64,000 nucleotides of DNA from the NCBI GenBank assembly GCA_040081465.1, contig JBEBGL010000006.1, forward strand, positions 1 to 64,000, given 5' to 3'. The notes under the pieces are model-generated. The model made no database searches. It was not told where the DNA came from and was given only the letters and a program-made list of their open reading frames with translations. This DNA is from UBA668 sp040081465 (GTDB lineage: Bacteria > Actinomycetota > Acidimicrobiia > Acidimicrobiales > Ilumatobacteraceae). The position numbers and the translations under genes are program-made. Shown here piece by piece: positions 1 through 8,623 of this stretch. The number at the start of each line of letters is the position of its first letter. The stretch's first letter is position 1.

Positions 1-870
1 TGACGCGGGTGCCCAACCGTCGATGTACGCAAAGTCACCGATGATGTAGGCCTGTGTCGGTGGACGACCTGACGGTGTTCCGTCGTGCATCACGAACGGG
101 CGACTCGTAACTGGCTGACCGAATGAGTCGACCGCGTCAAGAACAACTTCATATGGAACGTTCGGGTCGCGATCGATGTGAATTCCACACAACGTCAAGA
201 ATCCGACGTGGCTTCGGTCCCACCCCTCATTCGCCTCAAATCTGCGCTGCCACCACATGAGGTCGTCGGCCGAAGTCGCCGGCGCGACCAACGGAACCCA
301 CGGATCAGATTCTGCGCCGTAGCGTCGCCACTTCACGGTCAGCGAAACGAGCGGGGTGCGAGAGAACACCGTGATCGCATTGTGATCCTCGCCAGCAGGA
401 GTCGACGATGGACACGCCTCCGGAAACGGAGCACTCGGCGCGCTCAGGTAACGCCCGGGCGTCCCCCACACAAACGGCGGCGGCGGCAGAGGAGCGCCGC
501 CCAACAAACCCGCATAGCCGACCGGACAATTCGCAGCAGCGGCGGCACCCGCAGCCGCCCCCGCACACCTATCAAACGCACGATCCGGCAGCGCGTACGG
601 CCCTGAGATTGGATCATCAACAAACATCAACCCCTCAGCCGCATCTCCGACGGGCACGCCGCCCCCACTGTCGCCACTGGCAGAGGTTTCAGTTGAACTG
701 ACCGCGGTCTCCACAACCGAATCAGCATCAACCACAATCGCTGCAGTCGAATCATCTGCCTTCGCGGAGCCCGAGTCGTCGTTGTTGATGGCGCGGGCGC
801 CGATGATGCCGACGACAACTGTCGCGGCGGTCGTGAGAACCGAAGCGAGCTTGCGCGTATTGGCGTTCAC
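1..870 (-). CDS. Exported paralogue family protein, copy 4 (partial, runs off left edge)
   Basis: The frame is open from a GTG at 870 to the window edge (290 codons), so only the N-terminal part is visible. The N-terminus (MNANTRKLASVLTT) leads into one hydrophobic segment ending in GARAIN, as in the copies at 1694-3412 and 3461-5083. It then shows the family blocks: FDRCAG, CPVGYAG, PFVWGTPGRYL, EDHNAITVFSRTPL, SLTVKWRRYG, LTLCGIHIDRDPNVPYEVVLDAVD and MHDGTPSGRPPTQAY. Conserved cysteines after the membrane segment suggest an exported, disulfide-bonded fold. The GTG overlaps the stop of the upstream SH3-like gene by one base (TAGTG), suggesting translational coupling. I do not recognise the family; the function is unknown. 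Confidence 0.85.
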   Translation of the reverse strand, partial: MNANTRKLASVLTTAATVVVGIIGARAINNDDSGSAKADDSTAAIVVDADSVVETAVSSTETSASGDSGGGVPVGDAAEGLMFVDDPISGPYALPDRAFDRCAGAAAGAAAAANCPVGYAGLLGGAPLPPPPFVWGTPGRYLSAPSAPFPEACPSSTPAGEDHNAITVFSRTPLVSLTVKWRRYGAESDPWVPLVAPATSADDLMWWQRRFEANEGWDRSHVGFLTLCGIHIDRDPNVPYEVVLDAVDSFGQPVTSRPFVMHDGTPSGRPPTQAYIIGDFAYIDGWAPAS

Positions 871-1643
871 TAGCCGAGGCAGTTCCCTGCGCCCCGAACG
901 GAGACGCTGGTCTGCACAGCGTTGGAGGAGTTACCAGCCGCATCCCGAGCAACAATCACGATCGTGATGTCTTGATCGAAAGCTGGTGCGAGCTCGCTGA
1001 ACGGTCCGAACGTCGCGGTCCACGTGTTGCCTGCGCCTTTCGAGAAGGCCTTCGGGCTTCCCCCAACGCCGGTGTAGGTACCCGTCACTTGCGTAACGGC
1101 AACATTGTCCGTAGCAGTCACTGTGATCGTCGCCGTCTCGGGACAATCGGCATCGTCAGTGTCACCGTCGTAAATCACCCCAGGCGAAGCGTTCGGCGGA
1201 CTCGCGACCGGAGCCTGATCATCAGAAGCGGGCGGATCAGTCACCGGAGTCGTATCGGTAGTCACAGTCGTCGTTGTTGACTCGTCAACAACAACGGCTT
1301 CAATCGGCTCCTCACACTCGTGCACCGGCACATCGATCACCGCATCCGGATCAACAGCACCGGTCGGCACCCAAAGAACCACGCTCTCATTGCGCGGATC
1401 ACGAATCTCCAACCAACCGCCACTCTCGTCGCGACCAGTCACGAACACGCGGTCGCCCGCATACGCAGAACCGACCAGCGCACCATCTGGGCAGTCGTAA
1501 AGGCTGTACTGCTGCACATCGACAGCAACACCCCCCGACCCGTCGTCATCAGGCGAGAGCACGGTGAAACCCAAAGTCCCACCAACAGCCAAACCCGCAA
1601 CCCCCAACACCGGCAACAACCGAGAAACCCCAAGAGCAGTCAT
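870..1643 (-). CDS. Membrane-anchored SH3-like / Ig-like protein, second copy (SH3-B)
   Basis: 257 residues from ATG 1643. One hydrophobic segment (about residues 5-27) is followed by an SH3-like block (VQQYSLYDCPDGA, GDRVFVTGRDESGGWLEIRDPRN, LWVP), a Thr/Pro-rich linker and a C-terminal Ig-like block (ATDNVAVTQVTGTY, NTWTATFGPF, RDAAGNSSNAV). It is a paralogue of the protein at 7746-8621 but lacks that protein's cytoplasmic N-terminal part of about 45 residues. The start was chosen by aligning the leader with the one at 3410-3453, which puts ATG 1643 level with the ATG at 3412; longer in-frame starts exist up to 1661. It overlaps the next gene by one base. Probably an envelope protein acting with its large neighbour; the role is inferred only from position. 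Confidence 0.8.
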   Translation of the reverse strand: MTALGVSRLLPVLGVAGLAVGGTLGFTVLSPDDDGSGGVAVDVQQYSLYDCPDGALVGSAYAGDRVFVTGRDESGGWLEIRDPRNESVVLWVPTGAVDPDAVIDVPVHECEEPIEAVVVDESTTTTVTTDTTPVTDPPASDDQAPVASPPNASPGVIYDGDTDDADCPETATITVTATDNVAVTQVTGTYTGVGGSPKAFSKGAGNTWTATFGPFSELAPAFDQDITIVIVARDAAGNSSNAVQTSVSVRGAGNCLG

Positions 1644-1685
1644 AAACATATGATGCACCAACCCACCAACCCGGTTGACACAACC
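1641..1685 (-). repeat. Duplicated leader / gene-junction repeat (copy A)
   Basis: About 40 bases immediately upstream of the start codon at 1643 are nearly identical to 3410-3453. Both copies contain the small inverted repeat GGTTGACACAACC (1673-1685 here) and the run TGATGCACCAACCCACCA on the plus strand. The similarity continues into the 3' end of the preceding gene (residues ASSDR and the stop). Confidence 0.8.
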
Positions 1686-1693
1686 CCGAATTT

Positions 1694-3412
1694 CTAGCGG
1701 TCGGAGCTCGCAACAAGTGTCGCGGTACCCGTCGCGGACAGGTACGTGTATTGATTCCCACCGAGGAGGTGAGGGAGGAACACGCCGGTGACACCTTCGA
1801 TCGGGGGAACCGCCAGCGGCACCAAGGGTCGGAACTCGCTGCCGCCTGCAACAACCGGCCGATCATCGCCTGGTTCCTGACGGAGCGCCCCCTCAAAGCT
1901 CACAAAGTTGTCACTGACACGCTGCACGACGACGAGCGTGATGTAGCCCGTCCGGGTGACCCACTCACCGTCTGACTGCCGCGAGCTAACCGAAACTGAC
2001 AACTCGTACGCGGAGTGCTTAACGCGGGGATCCTCAGTTGGACGCGGGTGAAAGCTGCTCAGTGGGATCGAGCAACGTAAACGCTCTTCGGGCCTCGGCC
2101 ACCTGTAGTAGTTCGGATCTAGTTCGGCCGACAACTCTGGGTTGAGAATGGTTTCTCCGCAGCCCTCTGCTCCAGAACCAAAGGTCACCGACACCGTTCC
2201 AGCCGGAATGTTCCCGATGCCACGATCGAGCAACACAACCGCGGGGTACACGACGAACTCGACCACACCTGTTGCTTGAATCAGGTGGATATCGGTTGCG
2301 AGCGGTGTTTGGGTGGTGCCGGTGTATACGGAGGTGCACACCAACATCTGCGTACCCGGTGGCAGTGGAACCCAAGTCGAGATCTTGCGGTTGAAGCTCG
2401 GATCGTAAACACCTATCGGCGACACAAACACTTGGTCATCGCGGACAGTGCGAGGTGTTACAACACCCTCACTTGCGACCGGGCATGCGCGATCCTCAGG
2501 GTCAGTGATCGTTCGCGTCGCGAACGTGGCGTATCCCGTCGCCGGTGCCCATGCATCGATATAGACCCAGTCTCCGAGGACGTATGCCTGCGTCGGTGGA
2601 CGACCCGACGGTGTTCCATCGTGCATCACGAACGGTCGACTCGACACCGGCCGGCCGAAAGTGTCGACAGCGTCCAACACAACCTCGTACGGCACGTTCG
2701 GATCGCGATCGATGTGAATGCCACACAACGTCAGATAACCGAATGCCTCGCGGCTGTAGTCCTCGGTCTCGAATCTGGTCATCCACGCCGATCGCTCAGC
2801 AACCGGAGTTGCCGACGTCACCAGTGGAACCCATGGATCAGAAGTCGCGCCATAGGGTCGCCATCTAACGGTCAGCGACTCGAGAGGAGTGCGCGAGAAC
2901 ACCGTGATCGCATTGTGATCCTCGCCAGCCGGAGTCGATGCCGGGCAAGCCTCCGGGAATGGAGCCCGTGGCGCGGTCAGATAACGCCCAGGTGTCCCCC
3001 ACACAAACGGCGCCGGCGGAATCTCACCGCCCAACACTCCCGCATAACCAACAGGACAACCCGCACCCGGCGCTGCGCCCGCCGACGATCCCGCACAGCC
3101 ATCAAACACACTCTGCGGCAGCAAGGACGGGCCTTCAATCGGATCGTCAATGAACATCAACCCCGCACCCGTCGCTGCATCGCCAACAGCGGCACCACCG
3201 CCACTGCCACCACCGCCATCGGGGGTTCCAGTCGAATCGACACCTGTCTCGATAACCGAATCAGCATCCACCACAATCGCAGCAGTCGAGTCGTCAACCT
3301 TCGCGGAACCCGAGTCGTCGTTGTCGTTAACCGCGCGCGCAGCTACCAATCCAACAGCAACGGTGGCCGAGGTCATGACGACAGAAGCCCAAGTGCGCAC
3401 GGCGCTCTTCAT
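1694..3412 (-). CDS. Exported paralogue family protein, copy 3
   Basis: 572 residues from ATG 3412 (MKSAVRTWASVVMTS). An N-terminal signal-anchor is followed by an acidic Ser/Gly-rich linker. The shared family core then shows FDGCAG, CPVGYAGVLGGE, PFVWGTPGRYLTAP, HNAITVFSRTPLESLTV, RWRPYG, LTLCGIHIDRD and MHDGTPSGRPPTQAY. Further on are a second conserved block (FVSPIGVYDPSFNRKISTWVPLP) and a variable C-terminal half. The protein ends exactly at TATLVASSDR, a position that is internal in the 874-residue copy. The upstream in-frame TTG at 3451 is less likely because homology begins at the ATG. Unrecognised family, probably extracytoplasmic. Confidence 0.85.
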   Translation of the reverse strand: MKSAVRTWASVVMTSATVAVGLVAARAVNDNDDSGSAKVDDSTAAIVVDADSVIETGVDSTGTPDGGGGSGGGAAVGDAATGAGLMFIDDPIEGPSLLPQSVFDGCAGSSAGAAPGAGCPVGYAGVLGGEIPPAPFVWGTPGRYLTAPRAPFPEACPASTPAGEDHNAITVFSRTPLESLTVRWRPYGATSDPWVPLVTSATPVAERSAWMTRFETEDYSREAFGYLTLCGIHIDRDPNVPYEVVLDAVDTFGRPVSSRPFVMHDGTPSGRPPTQAYVLGDWVYIDAWAPATGYATFATRTITDPEDRACPVASEGVVTPRTVRDDQVFVSPIGVYDPSFNRKISTWVPLPPGTQMLVCTSVYTGTTQTPLATDIHLIQATGVVEFVVYPAVVLLDRGIGNIPAGTVSVTFGSGAEGCGETILNPELSAELDPNYYRWPRPEERLRCSIPLSSFHPRPTEDPRVKHSAYELSVSVSSRQSDGEWVTRTGYITLVVVQRVSDNFVSFEGALRQEPGDDRPVVAGGSEFRPLVPLAVPPIEGVTGVFLPHLLGGNQYTYLSATGTATLVASSDR

Positions 3413-3453
3413 ACAGACATGATGCACCAACCCACCACCCGGTTGACACAACC
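3410..3453 (-). repeat. Duplicated leader / gene-junction repeat (copy B)
   Basis: Near-identical partner of 1641-1685. It lies between the TAA at 3461 and the ATG at 3412, with the inverted repeat GGTTGACACAACC at 3441-3453. It may be a translation or processing signal, or simply the scar of a segmental duplication. Confidence 0.8.
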
Positions 3454-3460
3454 GGCGGAG

Positions 3461-5083
3461 TTAGCGGTCGCTACTCGCAACGAGCGTCACGAACCCGCTA
3501 ACTCGCTCGCGGAATGAGTGAATGACCTTGAGGTAGACAGTTCCTTCGCGCCGTTCGGATCCGTCGTTCCACCCAAACCGCATCGTATAAAGGCTGCCTT
3601 CTCTGGTCAGGTCAATGTAGAGCGTGTTTATGAATTCGACCCAACGACCACCGATCAAATCCTCTCGATAGATGAGGCTTACGAAAACAGCAGTGTCACG
3701 CTCGTGACGCAGAGCCGGGAGCGGGCAACGAATCTCCGGTTCAAGGGCGAAGGTGTACGCGGAATACGGATCGGTGTCGTTGAAGGGGACTCGATACGGA
3801 TAGTCGTCGGCGTTCGTGCGTGCCCCGCTCAATTGCTGCTGCCCACAGATTCCCAACACGAAGTTGCCCGCAGGCAGATCTACATATCGATCGAACCCGA
3901 TGCCCTGCGGAACAAACCGAACTGGGACCTTGTAAAGGCCATCCACGACGTGAATGTCTGTGGCAAGTGGAACCGCGATTCCATCTACGTGGATGGTGGT
4001 GCAAACCAGACTCAGTTCGCCTTCGGGTAGCGGGATCCACGTAGAGATCTTGCGCGTGAAGGTCGGGTCGTAGACACCGATCGGCGACACGAACAGTTGG
4101 TCGTCGCGCGTGATGCTGTGCGTGATCTCGCCGTCTCCCGCGGGCGGGCACGCGCGATCATTTGAATCGGTAATCGTGCGCGTCGCGAACGTCGCTGTAC
4201 CATCCGCCGGCGCCCACCCATCGATGTACACCCAGTCTCCGACGATGTAAGCCTGGGTCGGCGGACGACCCGACGGAGTTCCATCGTGCATCACGAACGG
4301 TCGACTCGTCACCGGTCGGTCGAACGAGTCGGTCGCTTCAAGCACAACCTCGTACGGCGCGTCTGGATCGCGATCGATGTGAATGCCACACAAGGTCAGG
4401 TAACCGAAGGCCTCTCGGCTGTAGCCCTCGGTCTCGAACCTTCTCATCCAAGCCTGCCGCTCCGCGAGCGGAACTGCAGGCGTGATCAGTGAAACCCACG
4501 GATCTGTCGTGCCATAGGGACGCCATTTCACGGTTAGCGACTCGAGTGGTGTGCGCGAGAACACTGTGATCGCGTTGTGATCTTCTCCTGCCGGAGTCGA
4601 TGCCGGACACGCGGGCGGGAACGGAGCGCTCGGCGCGGTCAAGTAGCGGCCGGGTGTTCCCCACACAAACGGCGCCGGCGGTATCTCGCCTCCGAGCACC
4701 CCCGCGTAGCCCTTGGGACAGTTAGCACCGGCGGCCGCTCCCCGCGACGCTCCAGCACAACTATCAAACGCACTCTGCGGGAGCGCGTACGGACCCTCGA
4801 TCGGATCATCAACAAACATCAATCCGGCGGTTCCAGCGGAATCCCCGATGGGCACTCCACCGCTGCCGATGTCGCCTGCAGTGGTCTGAGTTGAGTTGCC
4901 ATCAGTCTCTAGAACCGGCTGATAGAGCGCTTCGGCATCTATCACCACTCGCGCGGCCTCGTCGTTGAGGTTCACCGCAGAGTTGTCATCGTTGTCCTTG
5001 ATCGCGCGGGCGCCGACGACACCAACGACGACTGTCGCCATAGTCGTGACCGCCGAAGCAAAGGTGCGGGTTGTCCTGTTCAT
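3461..5083 (-). CDS. Exported paralogue family protein, copy 2
   Basis: 540 residues from ATG 5083 (MNRTTRTFASAVTT), preceded by a good Shine-Dalgarno (CGAGGAATGCTCTG before the ATG); the open frame upstream to 5293 is not conserved. It has the same N-terminal anchor, acidic linker, CAGASRG, CPKGYAGVLGGE, PFVWGTPGRYLTAP, SRTPLESLTVKWRPYG, LCGIHIDRDPDAPYEVVLEATD and SPIGVYDPTFTRKISTW. The C-terminal 180 residues diverge from copy 3, yet the protein ends in the same FVTLVASSDR. It belongs to the 9.2 kb minus-strand operon. Function unknown; the repeated cores with paired cysteines suggest several beta-sandwich domains outside the membrane. Confidence 0.85.
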   Translation of the reverse strand: MNRTTRTFASAVTTMATVVVGVVGARAIKDNDDNSAVNLNDEAARVVIDAEALYQPVLETDGNSTQTTAGDIGSGGVPIGDSAGTAGLMFVDDPIEGPYALPQSAFDSCAGASRGAAAGANCPKGYAGVLGGEIPPAPFVWGTPGRYLTAPSAPFPPACPASTPAGEDHNAITVFSRTPLESLTVKWRPYGTTDPWVSLITPAVPLAERQAWMRRFETEGYSREAFGYLTLCGIHIDRDPDAPYEVVLEATDSFDRPVTSRPFVMHDGTPSGRPPTQAYIVGDWVYIDGWAPADGTATFATRTITDSNDRACPPAGDGEITHSITRDDQLFVSPIGVYDPTFTRKISTWIPLPEGELSLVCTTIHVDGIAVPLATDIHVVDGLYKVPVRFVPQGIGFDRYVDLPAGNFVLGICGQQQLSGARTNADDYPYRVPFNDTDPYSAYTFALEPEIRCPLPALRHERDTAVFVSLIYREDLIGGRWVEFINTLYIDLTREGSLYTMRFGWNDGSERREGTVYLKVIHSFRERVSGFVTLVASSDR

Positions 5084-5121
5084 CAGAGCATTCCTCGTTG
5101 ATACATCGTATGCAACCTTGC

Positions 5122-7746
5122 TTAGGACGTTGGCGCGAGTCGCCAGTCGGCGTCGACGGTCAACCGCAGTTGCAAATCGGCGTCGGCAGGAGTCGTGAGC
5201 GTTAGCGGCATGCCCGACGAGATTTGCGCCATCGTGAACGATCCGGAGAATTCGGTTATGCCGCTGTATGTGCCGCCGGTACCGCGGCCGCAATCGCGTG
5301 CCCCGCCGGCGGAGATATGGACCAAGACAGTAACTTCAAGTGAGCCGCCGCTAATGCGGATGCGCGGGCCATGCGGACCGTCCGCCACGGCATTGTCGAG
5401 CGACAGACAGCTAGGTCCATCGGGTCCCAGAGTGCCCGCCCAGTCGTACCAGCCGTAGTAAGTGGGTGTCTGTCCATCGAGTTCGATTGCGAAGCGGTAG
5501 ATCCAACCGAACTGCGGAACGTCGCCACCGAGGAACTCAACTCTGGTGTGAACCGAAGTCGCGACCACGTCGGGCGTGCCGAACGCGAGGCCGAGAAATT
5601 TCTCGTACACGACACCGGCGGCGTCGGTGACGTTCGCCGTCGCGGATAAGTAGGTTCCGGCGCAAAGTGTGAAGGCGACATGGAACTCAGTTGCGGGCGC
5701 ACCGCCGACTGCAACGGTGCGCTCGTTGCACCCAGGGCCAGCGTCGCCGAGTACGTCGACCATGTGCACCGAGTTGATCGTCACGGCGCGGTCGCTGAAG
5801 ATTGTCATCGTCGTTGGCAGCGCGCTCCAATCGGGGCCAGCTGTTACAACGGTTGAATCCTGATAGACGATCGGTTCGCCCGCGGTCGGGTCGGCCACCG
5901 GGCGGTCGCTGCTGGCGATGAGGGTCGCAGTTCCGAATGCGCCAGGCGCGGCGTCGATCACCGGATACTCGACCTTGATGATCGCGACGCCGTCGGTCGG
6001 TTGCGGGCAACCCTCATCGGATTCCCAGAAGTTCCTGCCGCACAGCACTCCGCTCGCCGTCGGCACAGGGATCTCGAACCACTCGGTAGGCCTTGGCGGG
6101 CACGTCGGGTCGCAGCGGTCGACTTGAATTTGAATCCCCCAAGATTCGCTACGCCACTCACGATCGCCACCGGCGATGACGAAACGAGCGATAGTGACCG
6201 GCACTTTCACGTAGCCAGTCGAGTCGACCGGAAGTGGCGCTTCGTCACACGTCCACAGCGGCTCACCGATAGCGACGCTGCCGACCAACTCCTGGAAGGA
6301 GTTTGCCCATACCTGCCCGCAGCCGTCGCCGACTAGTTCGCGCTCGCCCGGGAATTGAATCAACGCGGCCAACGACCCTTGGCTGACTCTGACCCCGCTG
6401 TTGAGTCGGAAACCTTCGAGCGTGATCAGCGGCCGCTGCGCAGTCGGAGCGTGTAGCAACACACTGTCGGTGCCCAGCGGCCGCAACGTGTTGCCGGTGT
6501 CGTAAATGGTGGCGCAAAGAAGCACCAAGCCAGCCGGCGGCAACGGAACGCTGGTGACAACCTTGCGTGTGAACGCCGGGTCGTACACGCCAACGGGAGA
6601 TGCATGTTGGCCATCGACCACATGCACGCGCTCGGTTGGAATTGCTTCAGTTCTGTAATCGGTGCAATCACCACTTCCTTCTAGGTCGGTGACGATCCGC
6701 GTACTGAATGAAACCGAGCCTTCGGGTTTTGTCCAAGCCGTCACCTCGGCGAAAGGTTGCACGCCAATGATGTTCGCCGACGTAGGCGGCCTCCCCTGAG
6801 GCGTCGCGTCGGGCAAGGTCATCAAGCCATTGCCGTTGACGACTCTCAGGAACGCGTCGATTCCGAACAGGCGCACTTCGTAGGCGATGTTCGGATCGCG
6901 GTCGATCACGACGCAACGCGACAGATAGAAGGCCTCGCGGTCGAAGGGCTCGGACTCGAAACGGGCGAACCATGCAGCACGCTCGTCAGCAGGGGTGGCC
7001 GGATCGACGACGAGGGTCTGCCACGCATGCGACGAGCCATAGGGGCGCCACTCGACAGTGAGCGAATCAAGCGGCGTTTGCGAGAAGATGGTGATCGCTG
7101 TTTGACCTGCACCGGCTGCTGGGGTATCGGCGGGGCACGTTGCGAAGCCAGCGCCCGTCGGGTCAGTCAGATAGTGGCCAACGTTGCCGAACAAGAACGG
7201 TTCCGGCGCGATGTGATCCGCGAACAGTGTCCCCCCGTAGCCCTCCGGGCACGATGACGACGGAGGTGTTCCAGGTTCGACCCCAGCACAAGCGTCGAAC
7301 GCCAACTCGGGAAGCGAGACCAACCCGAGCGTCGGGTCGAAACCGATCGGAAACAGACGCGGGTCTGGTGCGGGTGCGGGGTCTTCAGGCTCAAGACCGT
7401 CGAACGCATCTTCGGAGATGACCGGTCCGACAACTCCACCAGTAACTCCACTTCCGCCGCCACCGCGCCCGATTTCAGGGCCGGGCGTGTCGTCGGTAAT
7501 CGCGGGCGGGCCCTCAAGAAGATGCTCGAGCATCGCCGGGTCGTGGCTGATCGCAACCGGCTCGACGATTGGTGTGGCCAGGTCGTCGGCAGTTTCGATG
7601 TCGCCGCCAACGAGTACTGGCGCATCGTGATCACCGAGCGCGGCAGGCGACTCTTGCTCATCCATCGCGCGCGTCGCGAATACACCAACAGCGACAGTGG
7701 CGACAGTGGTGCCAATGAGGACGAGATTGCGAGTGGTCGTGTTCAT
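5122..7746 (-). CDS. Large exported protein, founding-type long copy of the paralogue family
   Basis: 874 residues from ATG 7746 (MNTTTRNLVLIGTT), which overlaps the stop of the SH3-like gene upstream by one base (TGATG). Its layout is an N-terminal signal-anchor, a long Pro/Gly/Glu linker, the family core (FDACAG, CPEGYGG, PFLFGNVGHYLTDP, SQTPLDSLTVEWRPYGS, VIDRDPNIAYEVRL, SPVGVYDPAFTRKVVTSVPLP) and a cysteine-rich middle. At about residues 606-615 it has TATLIASSDR, where copies 2 and 3 stop. Here 259 more residues follow, rich in Thr, Gly and aromatics (YYGWYDWAGTLG, GGTYSGITEFSGSF), as in a further beta-rich domain. No catalytic motif was recognised. Third gene after the sigma factor. Confidence 0.85.
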   Translation of the reverse strand: MNTTTRNLVLIGTTVATVAVGVFATRAMDEQESPAALGDHDAPVLVGGDIETADDLATPIVEPVAISHDPAMLEHLLEGPPAITDDTPGPEIGRGGGGSGVTGGVVGPVISEDAFDGLEPEDPAPAPDPRLFPIGFDPTLGLVSLPELAFDACAGVEPGTPPSSSCPEGYGGTLFADHIAPEPFLFGNVGHYLTDPTGAGFATCPADTPAAGAGQTAITIFSQTPLDSLTVEWRPYGSSHAWQTLVVDPATPADERAAWFARFESEPFDREAFYLSRCVVIDRDPNIAYEVRLFGIDAFLRVVNGNGLMTLPDATPQGRPPTSANIIGVQPFAEVTAWTKPEGSVSFSTRIVTDLEGSGDCTDYRTEAIPTERVHVVDGQHASPVGVYDPAFTRKVVTSVPLPPAGLVLLCATIYDTGNTLRPLGTDSVLLHAPTAQRPLITLEGFRLNSGVRVSQGSLAALIQFPGERELVGDGCGQVWANSFQELVGSVAIGEPLWTCDEAPLPVDSTGYVKVPVTIARFVIAGGDREWRSESWGIQIQVDRCDPTCPPRPTEWFEIPVPTASGVLCGRNFWESDEGCPQPTDGVAIIKVEYPVIDAAPGAFGTATLIASSDRPVADPTAGEPIVYQDSTVVTAGPDWSALPTTMTIFSDRAVTINSVHMVDVLGDAGPGCNERTVAVGGAPATEFHVAFTLCAGTYLSATANVTDAAGVVYEKFLGLAFGTPDVVATSVHTRVEFLGGDVPQFGWIYRFAIELDGQTPTYYGWYDWAGTLGPDGPSCLSLDNAVADGPHGPRIRISGGSLEVTVLVHISAGGARDCGRGTGGTYSGITEFSGSFTMAQISSGMPLTLTTPADADLQLRLTVDADWRLAPTS

Positions 7747-8621
7747 CAGAAGAGGCAGTCTCCGGATCCCCACACGCCGACGGTCGCAGTGGTCGCGGTC
7801 GAGTTATTGCCGGCGGCGTCGCGAGCAACAATCGATATCACTACGTCTCGGTAGGGAGAGGGGACTCCAGCGAAGGGTCCAAAGGTTGCTGTCCACGTGT
7901 TACCCGCACCATGAACGAATACGAGCGGGCTGCCGGGCAGCCCGGCTGCGTATGTTCCGCGGACCTGCGTGACCCCGACATTGTCGGCGGCTTGGACGGT
8001 GATTGTCGATTGATCCACGCAGTTATCCGGGTTGATGCCCCAAATCTCGTCTGGATTGGGACTTCCTTTGGCCACAACTACCACCGGCTTCTGTGTGTCC
8101 AACGGCAGTGTCGTCGTCGTGGTCTCGACCACAGTTGTCGTGGTCGTCTCTGCTTCGACTGCGATCAACTCGACTTCATCTGTGCAGTCGTGCACTGGTA
8201 CCTCGATCACAGCGTCAGGGTTGACTGCAGCCGAAGGAACCCACAGCGTGCTGCCCTGATTGCGCGGATCGCGTACTTCCAACCAGCTACCACTTTCATC
8301 GCGACCGGTGACGTACACGCGATCACCGGGATACGCGATTCCTGTCGGCGCACCATCGGGGCAGTCGTACAAGCTGTACTGCTGCACCTCCACTGTTACG
8401 CCGATGCCGGTGTTGTCGTCTGCAGGCTTCAACGCGGTGAGACCAAGCGCCCCGCCCACAATCAGCCCAAACGCGCCCAACCCGGCGAGCAACTTCATCG
8501 GCAAGACCGCGGCCGGCGATGTCGATGCAGCGGACGGCGTAAGCGCGGCTGGGTTCGCGCCGGCTCCCGCGCGATCGGCGGCTTCCTTCAACCGCTTACG
8601 AAGTTCATCATCAAGTGTCAT
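7746..8621 (-). CDS. Single-pass membrane protein with SH3-like and Ig-like domains; probable anti-sigma or sensor (SH3-A)
   Basis: 291 residues. The N-terminal 45 residues (MTLDDELRKRLKEAADRAG...) are charged and look cytoplasmic. One membrane helix follows (about 45-65, LLAGLGAFGLIVGGALGL). Outside is an SH3-like block (VEVQQYSLYDCPDGAP, GDRVYVTGRDESGSWLEVRDPRN, LWVPSAAVNPDAVIEVPVHDC), a Thr-rich linker and an Ig-like block ending CLF. It lies 2 bases after the ECF sigma stop, the usual anti-sigma position, and overlaps the next gene by one base. No zinc anti-sigma HxxxCxxC motif is present, so the anti-sigma role is inference from topology and location. It may sense cell-wall material through the SH3-like part. 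Confidence 0.8.
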   Translation of the reverse strand: MTLDDELRKRLKEAADRAGAGANPAALTPSAASTSPAAVLPMKLLAGLGAFGLIVGGALGLTALKPADDNTGIGVTVEVQQYSLYDCPDGAPTGIAYPGDRVYVTGRDESGSWLEVRDPRNQGSTLWVPSAAVNPDAVIEVPVHDCTDEVELIAVEAETTTTTVVETTTTTLPLDTQKPVVVVAKGSPNPDEIWGINPDNCVDQSTITVQAADNVGVTQVRGTYAAGLPGSPLVFVHGAGNTWTATFGPFAGVPSPYRDVVISIVARDAAGNNSTATTATVGVWGSGDCLF

Positions 8622-8623
8622 CT

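Noticed and set aside
178..818. Several open frames on both strands over the left edge
   Set aside because: They are shadows of the partial paralogue gene (870 to 1, minus), which is open throughout and matches the neighbouring copies.
2276..3517. 413-codon plus-strand open frame
   Set aside because: It is antisense to paralogue 3, Arg/His-rich and without domain features; such frames appear opposite all members of this family.
3518..4030. 170-codon plus-strand open frame that reads like a normal protein
   Set aside because: It lies fully antisense to paralogue 2, whose frame is supported by homology to three other copies.
5083..5293. N-terminal extension of paralogue 2 to 5293
   Set aside because: The extension overlaps the end of the upstream gene and is not conserved; ATG 5083 has a good ribosome-binding site and aligns with the other copies.
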